Assembly (NCBI RefSeq): GCF_035621455.1
Contig: NZ_CP141823.1
Location: 744,001 to 808,000 of the forward strand
Direction of reading: 5' to 3'
DNA: 64,000 bases
DNA from: Vibrio natriegens NBRC 15636 = ATCC 14048 = DSM 759
Lineage (GTDB): Bacteria; Pseudomonadota; Gammaproteobacteria; Enterobacterales; Vibrionaceae
Shown here: piece by piece, positions 25,278 through 35,406 of the stretch
Position numbering within the stretch: the first letter of the stretch is position 1
Layout: each line of letters opens with the position of its first letter
Notes under the pieces: generated by a model
Told to the model about the DNA's origin: nothing
What the model saw: only the letters and a program-made list of their open reading frames with translations
Databases searched by the model: none
Position numbers and translations under genes: made by a program

Positions 25278-25565
25278 GTCGACAGGATGTTGGCAGGAAC
25301 AGGAAAAAGCCTAAAGGATTAGGTATCTTCAGGATGAAGATTTGATAGCTTAGGATGAGTTGTCAGCAAGGATGTAGTTAAGCTCTAGGATAGAGTTCGC
25401 CCGTCAGGATGACAGGCTAGAATGGACACCGCTAGGAAGGCGATGAACAGGGAACTCGGTTAAAGGACTTAGCCATTATCAAGGATAGATGCAGGGAGCA
25501 CCTATTTAGTAGCCGGATTGCTGCGAAAAAGAATAAGCCCCGTCTGGGAAACCAGGCGGGGTTTT
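25278..25565 (+). ncRNA. csrB: CsrB-family CsrA-sequestering small RNA
   Basis: About 288 nt beginning GTCGACAGG. It contains 17 GGA motifs, most as AGGA(T/A) at 15-20-base spacing and many in the loops of short inverted repeats, for example CTCTAGGATAGAG and TGTCAGCAAGGATG. It ends with a GAAA-tetraloop terminator (CCCCGTCTGG / CCAGGCGGGG plus U tract, 25538-25565). There is no reading frame of note. CsrB RNAs titrate the translational regulator CsrA; Vibrio carry several (CsrB1-3 or CsrC/D), and which copy this is cannot be decided here. A VarA-type box sits upstream. Confidence 0.88.
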
Positions 25566-25843
25566 ATCATTTTTACCACCCATCATCGTTGCTCTTTGCT
25601 AGAGATTACCCATCGTAATTCGCTTCAGTTCGATAAAAAATATTTGTCGTCACGACGAGTTTTTTTCGTTTTCATCTGCCAGCGAAAAAATCTAATGTGC
25701 ACACCCTCAACGACGTGGTTGTCCAACCACCATTCTAACTCGTTGAAGTATGTAGGTTATGTCATATCAATATCATCAGCCTGCTGCATTCTATACTCTA
25801 TACTTATATTTTTAACCTGGTACTGACTTACAAAGGAACAGCC

Positions 25844-26749
25844 ATGCGTATTGCTATTCTCTCTCGTAATGAGAATTTATATTCAACCATGCGCCTAAAG
25901 CAAGCAGGCGAAGAACGTGGACATCAAATTGATGTTATCGACACTCTGCACTGCTACATGGACATTACGAGTAACAACCCTAAGATTCGTTATATGGGTG
26001 AAGAATTGCCACAATACGACGCGGTTATTCCACGTATCGGCGCTTCAATCACTTTCTACGGCACAGCTGTCGTACGCCAATTCGAAATGATGGGTACATT
26101 TTGTGTCAATGAATCGGTAGCGATCAGCCGTTCACGTGACAAGCTACGTTCTTTGCAGCTTTTATCTCGCAAAGGCATCGGCTTACCACGTACTGGTTTT
26201 GCTCACCACCCTGACAACATTCAGGACGTGATCAAAAACGTTGGCGGTGCTCCTCTTGTCATTAAGCTACTTGAAGGTACTCAAGGTATTGGTGTTGTTC
26301 TTGCTGAAACCAATAAAGCAGCAGAAAGTGTGATTGAAGCCTTTATGGGCTTAAAAGCGAACATCATGGTTCAAGAGTTCATCGAAGAAGCTAAAGGCGC
26401 TGACATTCGCTGTTTCGTTGTGGGCAATAAGGTGATTGCAGCAATGAAGCGTCAGGCAAAAGAAGGTGAGTTCCGCTCGAACCTTCACCGCGGTGGTTCT
26501 GCTCAACTTGTCAGATTGAGCAAAGAAGAACGTGCAACGGCGGTTAATGCAGCAAGAGTAATGGGCTTAAACCTATGTGGCGTAGACATCCTGCAATCGA
26601 AAAACGGTCCTGTAGTGATGGAAGTGAACTCCTCACCAGGTCTTGAAGGCATCGAGTTAGCAACAAATAAAGACATTGCAGGGATGATTTTCGACTTTAT
26701 CGAAAAAAACGCAAAACCAAATTCAAACCGTACTCGCGGTAAAGGTTGA
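25844..26749 (+). CDS. rimK: Ribosomal protein S6--L-glutamate ligase RimK
   Basis: 301 residues, full-length ATP-grasp enzyme. It starts [26 protein letters not shown], the RimK signature, and carries [22 protein letters not shown] (ATP loop), [19 protein letters not shown] and [14 protein letters not shown] (metal and ATP ligands). It adds glutamates to the C-terminus of S6, altering ribosomes in Pseudomonas and E. coli. AAGGA precedes the ATG. The next gene, 66 bp on, encodes the RimB-type protease, as in rimABK operons. Confidence 0.93.
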   Translation: MRIAILSRNENLYSTMRLKQAGEERGHQIDVIDTLHCYMDITSNNPKIRYMGEELPQYDAVIPRIGASITFYGTAVVRQFEMMGTFCVNESVAISRSRDKLRSLQLLSRKGIGLPRTGFAHHPDNIQDVIKNVGGAPLVIKLLEGTQGIGVVLAETNKAAESVIEAFMGLKANIMVQEFIEEAKGADIRCFVVGNKVIAAMKRQAKEGEFRSNLHRGGSAQLVRLSKEERATAVNAARVMGLNLCGVDILQSKNGPVVMEVNSSPGLEGIELATNKDIAGMIFDFIEKNAKPNSNRTRGKG

Positions 26750-26815
26750 TCACTATCCAAACAGTATAAAGAGGTGACTTCGCCTCTTTATGCGACCCGT
26801 CGCTAGGATGACACT

Positions 26816-27244
26816 ATGAATCAGAAAATTGTCATTGGGAATGCCGAAGCAATCTGCTTACCAGAGTTAGGAATTCCCCATCTTGAAGCTCGTATTGATA
26901 CTGGGGCGCAAACTTCTTCTCTTCACGTCGATAATATCGAGTGCTTTGAGAAAAACGGCCGTTCGTACGTAGAGTTCGATCTTCACCCGGATGTTTATCA
27001 CTTAGAACAGGTCGTTCGTTGTACAGCGCCATTAAAAGCGAACCGTAAAGTGAAATCCTCAAACGGGACGTTCGAGCACCGCTGTGTGATCACCACAATG
27101 CTACGCATGAACGATCAACAGTGGCCAATAGACATTACGTTGACTAACCGCGAAAACATGACGTACATGATGCTGCTAGGCCGTCAGGCAATGGCAGATA
27201 AAGTGTTAGTTGACCCAAGCCAGTCACACTTGTTAGCGCCATAA
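26816..27244 (+). CDS. RimB-like retropepsin-fold protease
   Basis: 142 residues, a single retropepsin domain with the DTGA active-site motif (ARIDTGAQTSSLHVDNIE) and the second conserved loop MMLLGRQAMADK. Often annotated 'ATP-dependent zinc protease', but the fold and motif are those of aspartic proteases. In Pseudomonas the RimB protein removes glutamates added to S6 by RimK; adjacency to rimK makes the same role likely here. Confidence 0.85.
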   Translation: MNQKIVIGNAEAICLPELGIPHLEARIDTGAQTSSLHVDNIECFEKNGRSYVEFDLHPDVYHLEQVVRCTAPLKANRKVKSSNGTFEHRCVITTMLRMNDQQWPIDITLTNRENMTYMMLLGRQAMADKVLVDPSQSHLLAP

Positions 27245-27284
27245 CGCTATCGTATAGATGAGTGACCCTTTTACAAAATGTCAC

Positions 27285-28052
27285 TCATCTCTTGTTTCTC
27301 CGCAACAACACACTCAACAGCCCTTTCGCTTTTATTTTCGTCGCTCGCCAATGGGTATGCGGCTTGGTCGGCGCTGTATCCAGAATATGCCGATAGGCGT
27401 TTTCATCCAAAACCACTTCCCCTCCATGCGCAAGCAACAAACAGCTTGGTTGCAGTTCAAAAACCCGTTTAACGGAAAGACGATATTGATTGGGGTGAAA
27501 GATAGGAAACGGTGCAATTAAGTGCTTCTTCACTTTTACTATCAGATCCGCGACGTACAACACACTCTGCTCCGCATGATAGACCGATAAATCTCTGTCG
27601 GTATGCCCCAGCGTTTCCAATACCTGCCAATCTTCAAAACCAGGAATAGTTTCACCGTCCACCAGCTCAATATCTGGATTCAGTTTCCTTGAATACCACA
27701 GGTTGCGTTTGGGTTTGTGCATTCGATTTGCCATCCACCTAGCCAACGCCAAGTCCGTCAAATGCATCAACCAGCCATCAATACCGCTGTACCACTGAAC
27801 ATCACGTTTGGCCGCTAAGATTTTGCACCCTGTCAGAGCTCTAAGCTTATGCGCCGCTCCCGCATGATCCGGGTGCATGTGGGTTACGACCACCAGCTTG
27901 AGATCGGTAAATGGTCGCTTAAGTTGATACTCAATAAAATCTTTAAGATGAGGGATATCAGCTCGGCTTGCACCATCAAGCAACATGAGTTTATCGGCGT
28001 ACTCGGCCAGGTACATGGTCTGTATGTACCCCTGAATTCTATGTAGCTGCAA
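27285..28052 (-). CDS. MBL-fold metallohydrolase
   Basis: 255 residues. The metallo-beta-lactamase motif is VTHMHPDHAGAA (zinc ligands HxHxDH), with LLDGA before it and ETLGHTDRDLSVYH and LLLAHGGEV supplying later ligands. It starts at a TTG (28052) with AAGGA six bases upstream; starting at the first internal ATG would remove the first conserved strand (QGYIQTMYLAEYADKLMLLDG). The substrate is unknown; the family includes hydroxyacylglutathione-type and other hydrolases. Confidence 0.83.
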   Translation of the reverse strand: MQLHRIQGYIQTMYLAEYADKLMLLDGASRADIPHLKDFIEYQLKRPFTDLKLVVVTHMHPDHAGAAHKLRALTGCKILAAKRDVQWYSGIDGWLMHLTDLALARWMANRMHKPKRNLWYSRKLNPDIELVDGETIPGFEDWQVLETLGHTDRDLSVYHAEQSVLYVADLIVKVKKHLIAPFPIFHPNQYRLSVKRVFELQPSCLLLAHGGEVVLDENAYRHILDTAPTKPHTHWRATKIKAKGLLSVLLRRNKR

Positions 28053-28317
28053 AATCTATCCTTATACTGTTTTAAGACCACATCCTTGCTGGTCAGACCA
28101 ACTATAACAGTAGAAACATTAAATTGTTAAATATATGTTGTCCAAGTTAATTTGACACCAGTAACAGCACTCTGAATCCCCCCTCAAGAAGTAAACTGGG
28201 TATAAATATTTACACCAATCTTCGACAACAAAGCCTAATCGATAAGATAGATTTTAATCATTAGACTCTAAACAAATTTTGTCCGTTAATGCGCGCACAC
28301 GGAGTTCGTGTCAGGGT

Positions 28318-28498
28318 ATGAGGTGATACCAATCGTAGCAAATAACTGGTCATTCTAGCTGGTTAAAATGTTCGATAACTGCGTTACAATTTTTGACTGT
28401 AGAGTAACTACTTATGAAAAAGTTGTGCCTTGTTATCATGCATTTTTCCTGCGCTATTTCTGATCACTTACTCACTGTGATTGGTATTAATGCCTCAT
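28318..28498. mobile_element. MITE-like element with terminal inverted repeats
   Basis: 181 bp bounded by ATGAGG-TGATACCAATC (28318-28334) and GATTGGTATTA-ATGCCTCAT (28479-28498); the inner 10-11 bp are inverted copies. It has no coding capacity. The internal sequence (CAAATAACTGGTCATTCTAG...) recalls a short repeat I associate with several Harveyi-clade genomes. A clear target-site duplication was not found. It sits 55 bp upstream of speA. Confidence 0.55.
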
Positions 28499-28552
28499 GA
28501 ATTGCTTTTTGGTACTTTCCTTCTAATAAATTAAAGGGTTAAGTACATTTTT

Positions 28553-30475
28553 GTGAGAATTGAGTTGGAAAAAGCAACGAAATTAGACCGCATTCGCGCG
28601 GACTACAACGTTCACTACTGGAGCCAAGGCTTCTACGGTATCGATAACCAAGGCGAGGTATACGTCTCTCCTCGAAGTGACCGTGCACATCAAATCCCTT
28701 TCAGTGCCATTGTAAAAGAGCTAGAAGCGAAGCAGCTGAACTTGCCTGTTCTCGTTCGCTTCCCACAGATCGTGCATCAACGTGTGCATGGTCTTTGTGA
28801 TGCTTTCAACCAAGCGATTGAAGATTATCAGTATCCGAATAAATACTTGTTGGTATACCCAATTAAGGTAAACCAGCAACGTGAAGTGGTTGATGAAATA
28901 CTCGCCAGCCAGGCAGAGCTCGAGACGAAACAACTCGGCCTCGAAGCTGGCAGTAAACCGGAACTATTAGCCGTACTGGCCCTGGCTCAACAAGCTAGCT
29001 CCGTGATTGTCTGTAATGGCTATAAAGATCGTGAATACGTGCGCCTTGCGCTGATTGGCGAAAAGCTCGGACATAAAGTGTTTATCGTCTTAGAGAAGCT
29101 ATCAGAGCTTGATCTGGTACTGCAAGAAGCAGAAAGCTTGGGCGTACAGCCTCGATTGGGTCTGCGTATTCGCCTTGCTTCTCAGGGAGCCGGTAAGTGG
29201 CAATCAAGTGGTGGCGAAAAGTCCAAGTTTGGTCTGTCTGCATCACAGGTGCTGAGTGTGATTAACCGCCTGAAGAACAGTGGTAACCTCGATGCTTTGC
29301 AATTGGTGCACTTCCATCTTGGGTCACAAATGGCGAACATTCGTGATGTACGCAACGGTGTGAATGAGTCTGCACGTTTTTACTGCGAGCTGCGCGCAAT
29401 GGGTGCCGGCATTGATTACTTCGATGTGGGTGGCGGCTTAGCTGTAGATTATGACGGAACACGTAGCCAATCATCCAACTCGATGAACTATGGCCTTGCT
29501 GAATACGCACGAAATATCGTCAATACGGTTGGCGATGTATGTCAGCAATATGAGCAGCCGATGCCGGTGATTATTTCTGAGTCCGGTCGCTCTTTGACGG
29601 CGCATCATGCCGTGTTGGTATCCAATGTAATTGGCACAGAAGCTTACCAACCTGAAGACGTGTTTGCTCCAGCCGATGATGCCCCTTTGTTGCTGCAAAA
29701 CATGTGGCGTAATTGGGAAAACTTGCAAAACGGCACTGACGCTCGAGCACTGATTGAGATTTACAACGACACGCAAAGTGACTTGGCAGAAGCACATTCT
29801 AATTTTGCAACTGGCGTAATTAACCTTGAGCAGCGTGCCTGGGCAGAACAACTGTCACTGCGCATTTACTTCGAATTGAGTCGTAAGATGAGCACGAAGA
29901 ACCGCTTCCACCGTCCTATTCTGGATGAGTTGAGCGAACGTCTCGCAGACAAGTTCTTTGTTAACTTCTCGCTCTTTCAGTCTCTGCCAGACGCATGGGG
30001 GATCGATCAGGTATTCCCTGTATTGCCGCTTTCTGGCTTAGGCGACGCCGAAGAACGTCGAGCGGTCATGTTGGACATCACTTGTGACTCTGATGGTGCG
30101 ATTGATCTTTACGTTGATGGTCAAGGTATAGAAAGTACGTTACCAGTTCCTGCATGGACCAAAGATAAGCCATACCTGCTGGGCTTCTTCCTAGTCGGCG
30201 CATACCAGGAAATTCTTGGTGACATGCACAACTTATTTGGTGACACCCACAGTGTGGTTGTTAACGTAGAAGAGAACGGTGAGTTTGAAATTAGCTACAT
30301 CAACGAAGGTGATAGCGTAGAAGACATGATGCGTTATGTTCATATCGACGTTGAAGCGATTCGAGATAATTACAAGCAACTGGTTTCGGAACGAGTTGAA
30401 GCCGGTGAACAAACACAAATCCTTGCTGAACTGGAACAAGGTTTGGTGGGATACACCTATTTAGAGGATTTCTGA
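28553..30475 (+). CDS. speA: Biosynthetic arginine decarboxylase SpeA
   Basis: 640 residues, a fold-III PLP decarboxylase. The PLP lysine is Lys105 in [13 protein letters not shown]. Also visible are [11 protein letters not shown] and [13 protein letters not shown] (PLP phosphate loop) and the substrate-side [12 protein letters not shown]. It converts arginine to agmatine in polyamine synthesis. The GTG start is set by the conserved N-terminus ([20 protein letters not shown]); the ribosome site is weak. speB starts one base after its stop codon, so the two form an operon. The MITE-like element lies in its promoter region. Confidence 0.94.
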   Translation: MRIELEKATKLDRIRADYNVHYWSQGFYGIDNQGEVYVSPRSDRAHQIPFSAIVKELEAKQLNLPVLVRFPQIVHQRVHGLCDAFNQAIEDYQYPNKYLLVYPIKVNQQREVVDEILASQAELETKQLGLEAGSKPELLAVLALAQQASSVIVCNGYKDREYVRLALIGEKLGHKVFIVLEKLSELDLVLQEAESLGVQPRLGLRIRLASQGAGKWQSSGGEKSKFGLSASQVLSVINRLKNSGNLDALQLVHFHLGSQMANIRDVRNGVNESARFYCELRAMGAGIDYFDVGGGLAVDYDGTRSQSSNSMNYGLAEYARNIVNTVGDVCQQYEQPMPVIISESGRSLTAHHAVLVSNVIGTEAYQPEDVFAPADDAPLLLQNMWRNWENLQNGTDARALIEIYNDTQSDLAEAHSNFATGVINLEQRAWAEQLSLRIYFELSRKMSTKNRFHRPILDELSERLADKFFVNFSLFQSLPDAWGIDQVFPVLPLSGLGDAEERRAVMLDITCDSDGAIDLYVDGQGIESTLPVPAWTKDKPYLLGFFLVGAYQEILGDMHNLFGDTHSVVVNVEENGEFEISYINEGDSVEDMMRYVHIDVEAIRDNYKQLVSERVEAGEQTQILAELEQGLVGYTYLEDF

Positions 30476-30476
30476 T

Positions 30477-31403
30477 ATGAATGATTTGTTTACTAAAACT
30501 GATTATTCGCTTTACTCCAACTCAATGTCGTTTCTGCGTCTTCCGTACATTAAAAATCCGGTGACTGCAGAGGCAGACGTTGTGGTACTCGGCGTTCCTC
30601 TCGACATGGCAACATCTGGTCGTTCAGGGGCTCGCATGGGTCCGGATGCTATCCGTCGCGCTTCGGTGAATTTAGCCTGGGAAGGTAAAAAATTCCCTTG
30701 GGATTTCAACGTATTTGATAAGTTAACCGTCATTGATTCCGGAGACTTGGTCTTCGATTGCGGTGACGCAGAAGACTTCACTTACCGTTTGGAAGCGGCG
30801 ACAAGCGAGATCTTAAAAAGCGAGAAAACAATGCTTGCACTGGGGGGGGATCATTTCATCACCCTTCCGATTCTGCGTGCTTATGCGAAACATTATGGCG
30901 AAATGGCGCTAGTTCATTTCGATGCTCATACAGACACATATGCGAACGGCAGCTCATACGACCACGGTACGATGTTCTACCATGCACCGAAAGAAGGGCT
31001 AATTTCTGCGAAGAACTCAGTACAAATTGGTATTCGTACTGAATACAAACAGCAAGATCACGGCTTCAACGTTATTAATGCGATGCAAGCCAATGACATG
31101 TCTGTGAATGAGATTCTAGACGAGATTCGTCGTACCGTTGCTGATAAGCCAGTATACGTTACCTTTGATATAGACTGCTTAGATCCAGCATTTGCTCCGG
31201 GAACGGGAACGCCGGTTTGCGGCGGTTTAAATACTGACAAGGTGCTTAAAATCATTCGTGGTTTGGCTGGCATGAATATCGTAGGCATGGACGTGGTAGA
31301 AGTATCACCACCTTATGACCAAAGTGATGTCACCGCATTAGCAGGCGCGACCATTGCTCTAGAACTGCTGTACGCTTACGCATCAGGTCGAGAACAAGCA
31401 TAA
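30477..31403 (+). CDS. speB: Agmatinase SpeB
   Basis: 308 residues of the ureohydrolase family. The binuclear manganese site is complete: His in [10 protein letters not shown], the HFDAHTDTY cluster and [17 protein letters not shown]. It hydrolyses agmatine to putrescine and urea, directly following SpeA in the pathway. It is coupled to speA (one base between stop and start) and is followed by a strong terminator at 31411-31435. Confidence 0.95.
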   Translation: MNDLFTKTDYSLYSNSMSFLRLPYIKNPVTAEADVVVLGVPLDMATSGRSGARMGPDAIRRASVNLAWEGKKFPWDFNVFDKLTVIDSGDLVFDCGDAEDFTYRLEAATSEILKSEKTMLALGGDHFITLPILRAYAKHYGEMALVHFDAHTDTYANGSSYDHGTMFYHAPKEGLISAKNSVQIGIRTEYKQQDHGFNVINAMQANDMSVNEILDEIRRTVADKPVYVTFDIDCLDPAFAPGTGTPVCGGLNTDKVLKIIRGLAGMNIVGMDVVEVSPPYDQSDVTALAGATIALELLYAYASGREQA

Positions 31404-31410
31404 ATTTTTC

Positions 31411-31435
31411 AAAGGGAGCATTCGCTCCCTTTTTT
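31411..31435 (+). terminator. speAB terminator
   Basis: AAAGGGAGC-ATTC-GCTCCCTTTTTT hairpin with a U tract. Confidence 0.92.
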
Positions 31436-31644
31436 GTCTTTTCGCACACCAAACTTTCGGATTATTTTTTCTAATCCAAATCATAGATTTTAATCTTGCT
31501 TGACGACAAAAGTTTAGATTGCCAAGCACAGATTCAAGCACTAATATCTCGCACGAATCATCCCCTAATATAACAAATTACATTAGCACTCTTTATGGAG
31601 AGCTAAGGCTTCTTACACCTTAAATTTATTGGAGATACACGTAA

Positions 31645-32850
31645 ATGCCGGCTTCGTTTCCATTAGTGAAACTTACGTTTTTAATCGCAATATTGACTGC
31701 CGTAGGTCAGATGACCCAAACGATGTACGTGCCTTCAATCGGTCATATGGCGAGTGAATTTTTGGTTTCTGCGTCTTCACTTCAAGCCGTTATGGCCTGT
31801 TACTTGATCCCATATGGCTTGTCACAGTTTGTGTATGGTCCGTTGTCCGATCGCCTTGGACGTAAACCAATTATTATTGCTGGCTTGCTCATTTACATCG
31901 TGGGGACGTTAGTCGCTCTATTTACCCACCAGTTTGAATGGTTCTTAGTCGGTAGCTTTATTCAGGGCTTGGGCATTGGCTGTGGTGGCGCGATGGCACG
32001 TATCTTAACTCGTGACTGTTTTGAAGGTGCAGAATTACACCGTGCGAATAGCTTGATCAGCATGTGTATCCTCTTCTCACCTTTGATGGCACCATTACTG
32101 GGTGGCTATTTAACAGAAGCGTTCAGTTGGCGTTCTAGCTACCTATTTCTCGCGCTATTTGGTATTGCTGTGGTCATTACCATGATGACGAGCATGATGG
32201 AGACTCTTCCTGTCGAAAAGCGCAAAAATGAGCCAGTGACTAAGAGCTATCAATACGTTTTATCCGATAAACGCTTCCAAGGTTTTTTGATCTGCCTTGT
32301 GGCCACATTCGCGGGTGTGGGCGTCATTGAAGCAGCTGCAGGTGTGCTACTAGGCGGCGTGTTGGGATTACCAGCGACAACCGTCAGCTTGCTGTTTATT
32401 ATTCCGATCCCGGGATACCTGATTGGTTCAGGCTTATCGAGCTACATCGCTCAGCGCCGTTCAATGCGCCGAGCCCTGAATGTTGGTCTGGTTGCCATTT
32501 TTATCGGTTCAGCCGTCGTGTTGATCCCAGGCCTGTTTGGCTTAACGACCGCGTTAACCTTGATTGGCGGCGCTACTATTTACTTTTTGGGTGCAGGTAT
32601 ACTCTTTCCGGCAGCCACAACGGGGGCGATTTCTCCGTTCCCATACCATGCAGGTACTGCGGGTGCGACGTTGGGCGGTATGCAAAACTTGGGCGCGGGT
32701 ATCGCAACCTTACTTGCGTCACTATTCCCCGCTCAGAACCAAATGCCTCTGGGTATTTTGATGATGGCGATGTCAGTTATCGCAATGCTCGGGCTACGCT
32801 GGGTTAACCGCACGCCGGATCATTCCAACCAAGTACCACAGGTTATATAA
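31645..32850 (+). CDS. emrD: Multidrug efflux MFS transporter EmrD
   Basis: 401 residues, 12 membrane helices. The DHA1-type motif A is GPLSDRLGRKPI in loop 2-3, and the N-terminus (AVGQMTQTMYVPSIGHMASEF) matches EmrD rather than Bcr. V. cholerae EmrD-3 is a proton-coupled multidrug exporter; a similar role is inferred. GGAG lies ten bases before the ATG. Confidence 0.88.
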   Translation: MPASFPLVKLTFLIAILTAVGQMTQTMYVPSIGHMASEFLVSASSLQAVMACYLIPYGLSQFVYGPLSDRLGRKPIIIAGLLIYIVGTLVALFTHQFEWFLVGSFIQGLGIGCGGAMARILTRDCFEGAELHRANSLISMCILFSPLMAPLLGGYLTEAFSWRSSYLFLALFGIAVVITMMTSMMETLPVEKRKNEPVTKSYQYVLSDKRFQGFLICLVATFAGVGVIEAAAGVLLGGVLGLPATTVSLLFIIPIPGYLIGSGLSSYIAQRRSMRRALNVGLVAIFIGSAVVLIPGLFGLTTALTLIGGATIYFLGAGILFPAATTGAISPFPYHAGTAGATLGGMQNLGAGIATLLASLFPAQNQMPLGILMMAMSVIAMLGLRWVNRTPDHSNQVPQVI

Positions 32851-32873
32851 CCAAACTCAATATGCATTTTCTT

Positions 32874-32904
32874 AGGGACATACTATGTAGTATGTCCCTT
32901 TTTT
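32874..32904 (+). terminator. emrD terminator
   Basis: AGGGACATACTA pairs with TAGTATGTCCCT, followed by a U tract. Confidence 0.92.
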
Positions 32905-33081
32905 GTACTCACATTCCAAAAGACTGTTTGCTTTGTATAACAACTGCTTACACAATGAAGTTTCATATCGATCACTGGAAGATCAAAAACATCGGTAACA
33001 AACCTGAAAGCACGCTCAAGCCATATACAATTAGATTCCATTAAAAACGATGACTTGGGTATAAAATACAAGGATAAACAG

Positions 33082-35247
33082 ATGCGTTTTACTCTTACGA
33101 CGTTGGCCGTATCAGTCGCAATTTTGGCCGGATGCAGTAATCAAGGAACTTCAACTATGAACCATTATTCTCAGTCACAGCTCATTGCCCAGCAAACACA
33201 AGCGCCTGTCGCAAAGAAAGTGCCGCATGCCATGACGATTCATGGCGACACCCGTATCGATAACTACTACTGGATGCGAGACGACGAGCGCAAAGATTCG
33301 GAGGTATTGCAGCATCTTGAAGCAGAGAATAAATATACCGAAACCGTTCTCAAGCATACCGAAACGCTTCAGCAAACACTGTTTGAAGAAATCAAGGGCA
33401 GAATAGCCAAAGACGACAACTCCGTTCCGGTTCGTAAGGGCAATTACTTTTATTCCAGTGAAGTCTCTGGAGACAACGAATATGAAGTTCATCTGCGCGC
33501 CAAAGACTTTTCCGGCACCGATAAATCAGTGATTTTAGATGTCAACGAACTGGCCAAAGGTCATGAATTCTTTAATGTTAGCGGATTACATGTCAGCCCT
33601 GATGAAACGCTTTTGGCTTATGGCGAAGACACGTTAAGTCGCCGTATTTACACCATCAAAATCAAGAATCTGGAGACGGGTAAATACCTTGAGGACAAAA
33701 TCGAAGGCGCTTCTAGTGCCATTGCCTGGCAAAACGATAACCAAGCGTTCTATTACATAAAAAAGGACCCACAAACACTGTTAGGCTACCAAGTCTATCG
33801 CCATGTACTGGGAACCCCGCAAAGTACAGACAAGCTGATTTACGAAGAAACAGATAGTGAATACTACACCTACATCAGCAAGAGTAAGGATGGAGAAGAG
33901 GTCTACATTTGGCACTCCAGTACCGAAACGAGCGGTGTGTCTGTGCTCGATGCAAACAATCCAAATGCGAAAGCTGAACCCTTTTTTCCGCGCGAAACCG
34001 GTATCGAGTACAGCATCGCAAAACTTGGCGACTGGTACTACATCTACACGAACTATGAGGCAATTAACTTCCGTTTGATGAAAGTGCACAAAGACAACAT
34101 GCACGACCGTTCTCATTGGCAAGATGTTATTCCGGCAGACGATGATACTCAGCTGGTCGATTTTGAGTTGTTCGATGACCATCTGGTTTATGAGCAACGC
34201 GCAAATGGCTTATCAACGGTCACTGTGCGTGAACTATCCAGCGGTAACGAATTCCCCCTCCAATTTCACGATAGCGCATTTGCAGCGTACCTAACTGGAA
34301 ACTACGAGTTAGATAACAATAAAGTACGCATTTACTACAGTAGCTTAACCACGCCGGGTACTTACTATGATTTCGATCTGAAAACGGGTGAATCTGAGGT
34401 CATGAAACAAACCCCAGTCCTGGGTGACTTTAACGCTGATAATTACCAGTCTGAACGAATTATGATCAAAGCTCGTGATGGCAAGTCAGTGCCTGTTTCG
34501 CTGGTTTATCGCAAAGATCGCTTTAACAAAGATGGTACCAATCCTATTTATCAATACGGTTACGGTTCTTATGGCGCGACAATAGAGCCAACCTTCAGCT
34601 CAACGCGTTTAAGTTTGCTGGATCGTGGTTTCGTTTTCGCCATCGCCCATATTCGCGGTTCTGAAATGCTAGGCCGCCCTTGGTATGAAGATGGTAAAAA
34701 GCTGACAAAGCAAAACACCTTTAACGATTTTGTCGATGTAACGAAAGGCTTAGTCGAGAAGAACTACGGTGCAAAAGATAAAGTGTTCGCGGTGGGCGGT
34801 TCGGCAGGAGGCCTGTTAATGGGCGCTGTTATTAACCAAGCGCCTGAGTTATACCGCGGCATTGGTGCGCATGTACCTTTTGTCGATGTTGTGACGACGA
34901 TGTTGGATGAATCGATTCCATTAACCACGAATGAATACGATGAGTGGGGTAACCCGAACAACAAAACCTATTACGACTACATGTTGAGTTATTCGCCTTA
35001 CGACAATATTGAAGCACAGGATTACCCAAACATGCTCGTCACCACGGGTTTGCATGACTCTCAGGTTCAGTACTTTGAGCCAATGAAGTGGATAGCTAAG
35101 TTGCGCGAAATGAAGACTGATAACAACGTGCTGGTGTTTAAGACCGATATGGAGGCAGGACATGGTGGCGCTTCCGGTCGATTTAAACGCCTAAAAGAAG
35201 ATGCACTGGAATATGCTTTCTTCCTGGACCTGCTAGAAACAAAGTAA
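33082..35247 (+). CDS. ptrB: Oligopeptidase B (S9A), predicted lipoprotein
   Basis: 721 residues. A lipoprotein signal peptide (MRFTLTTLAVSVAILAGCSN; Cys at residue 18) precedes a prolyl-oligopeptidase-type seven-bladed propeller and a C-terminal alpha/beta-hydrolase domain. The catalytic serine is in VGGSAGGLLMG, the Asp in TGLHDSQVQY and the His in EAGHGGASGRF. Acidic residues typical of oligopeptidase B are present. The substrates are basic peptides. Export as a lipoprotein is unusual, since E. coli PtrB is cytosolic. AAGGA lies seven bases before the ATG; an upstream in-frame TTG at 33055 would disrupt the signal. Confidence 0.9.
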   Translation: MRFTLTTLAVSVAILAGCSNQGTSTMNHYSQSQLIAQQTQAPVAKKVPHAMTIHGDTRIDNYYWMRDDERKDSEVLQHLEAENKYTETVLKHTETLQQTLFEEIKGRIAKDDNSVPVRKGNYFYSSEVSGDNEYEVHLRAKDFSGTDKSVILDVNELAKGHEFFNVSGLHVSPDETLLAYGEDTLSRRIYTIKIKNLETGKYLEDKIEGASSAIAWQNDNQAFYYIKKDPQTLLGYQVYRHVLGTPQSTDKLIYEETDSEYYTYISKSKDGEEVYIWHSSTETSGVSVLDANNPNAKAEPFFPRETGIEYSIAKLGDWYYIYTNYEAINFRLMKVHKDNMHDRSHWQDVIPADDDTQLVDFELFDDHLVYEQRANGLSTVTVRELSSGNEFPLQFHDSAFAAYLTGNYELDNNKVRIYYSSLTTPGTYYDFDLKTGESEVMKQTPVLGDFNADNYQSERIMIKARDGKSVPVSLVYRKDRFNKDGTNPIYQYGYGSYGATIEPTFSSTRLSLLDRGFVFAIAHIRGSEMLGRPWYEDGKKLTKQNTFNDFVDVTKGLVEKNYGAKDKVFAVGGSAGGLLMGAVINQAPELYRGIGAHVPFVDVVTTMLDESIPLTTNEYDEWGNPNNKTYYDYMLSYSPYDNIEAQDYPNMLVTTGLHDSQVQYFEPMKWIAKLREMKTDNNVLVFKTDMEAGHGGASGRFKRLKEDALEYAFFLDLLETK

Positions 35248-35253
35248 CAGAAA

Positions 35254-35281
35254 AACAATGCCCGCACTTGCGGGCATTGTT
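35254..35281. terminator. ptrB terminator-like hairpin
   Basis: AACAATGCCCGC-ACTT-GCGGGCATTGTT; a long GC-rich stem with only a short T run on the plus strand. Confidence 0.7.
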
Positions 35282-35315
35282 ACGATCAGCGTCAGCACAA
35301 TAATCGGCCGGAAAT

Positions 35316-35362
35316 AAAAACGCCTACTCCCTTAATCCTTTTTACAAAGCAAGAAGTAGGCG
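35316..35362 (-). terminator. Porin gene terminator
   Basis: On the minus strand CGCCTACT (35355-35362) pairs with AGTAGGCG (35321-35328) across a 26-base loop and is followed by TTTTT. Confidence 0.6.
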
Positions 35363-35406
35363 CTAACACAATAACTGTGTTTAGGCAGTAGATACTGTCC
35401 TATTGA

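Noticed and set aside
25278-25540. Regularly spaced AGGAT motifs that look like a CRISPR or tandem repeat
   Set aside because: The repeated unit is only 4-5 bases and the flanking sequences differ; the 5' end, GGA loops and terminator identify a CsrB-type RNA.
25518-25826. 102-codon frame starting in the csrB-like terminator
   Set aside because: Starts inside an RNA gene; no ribosome site; Cys/Ser/Phe-rich translation typical of non-coding DNA.
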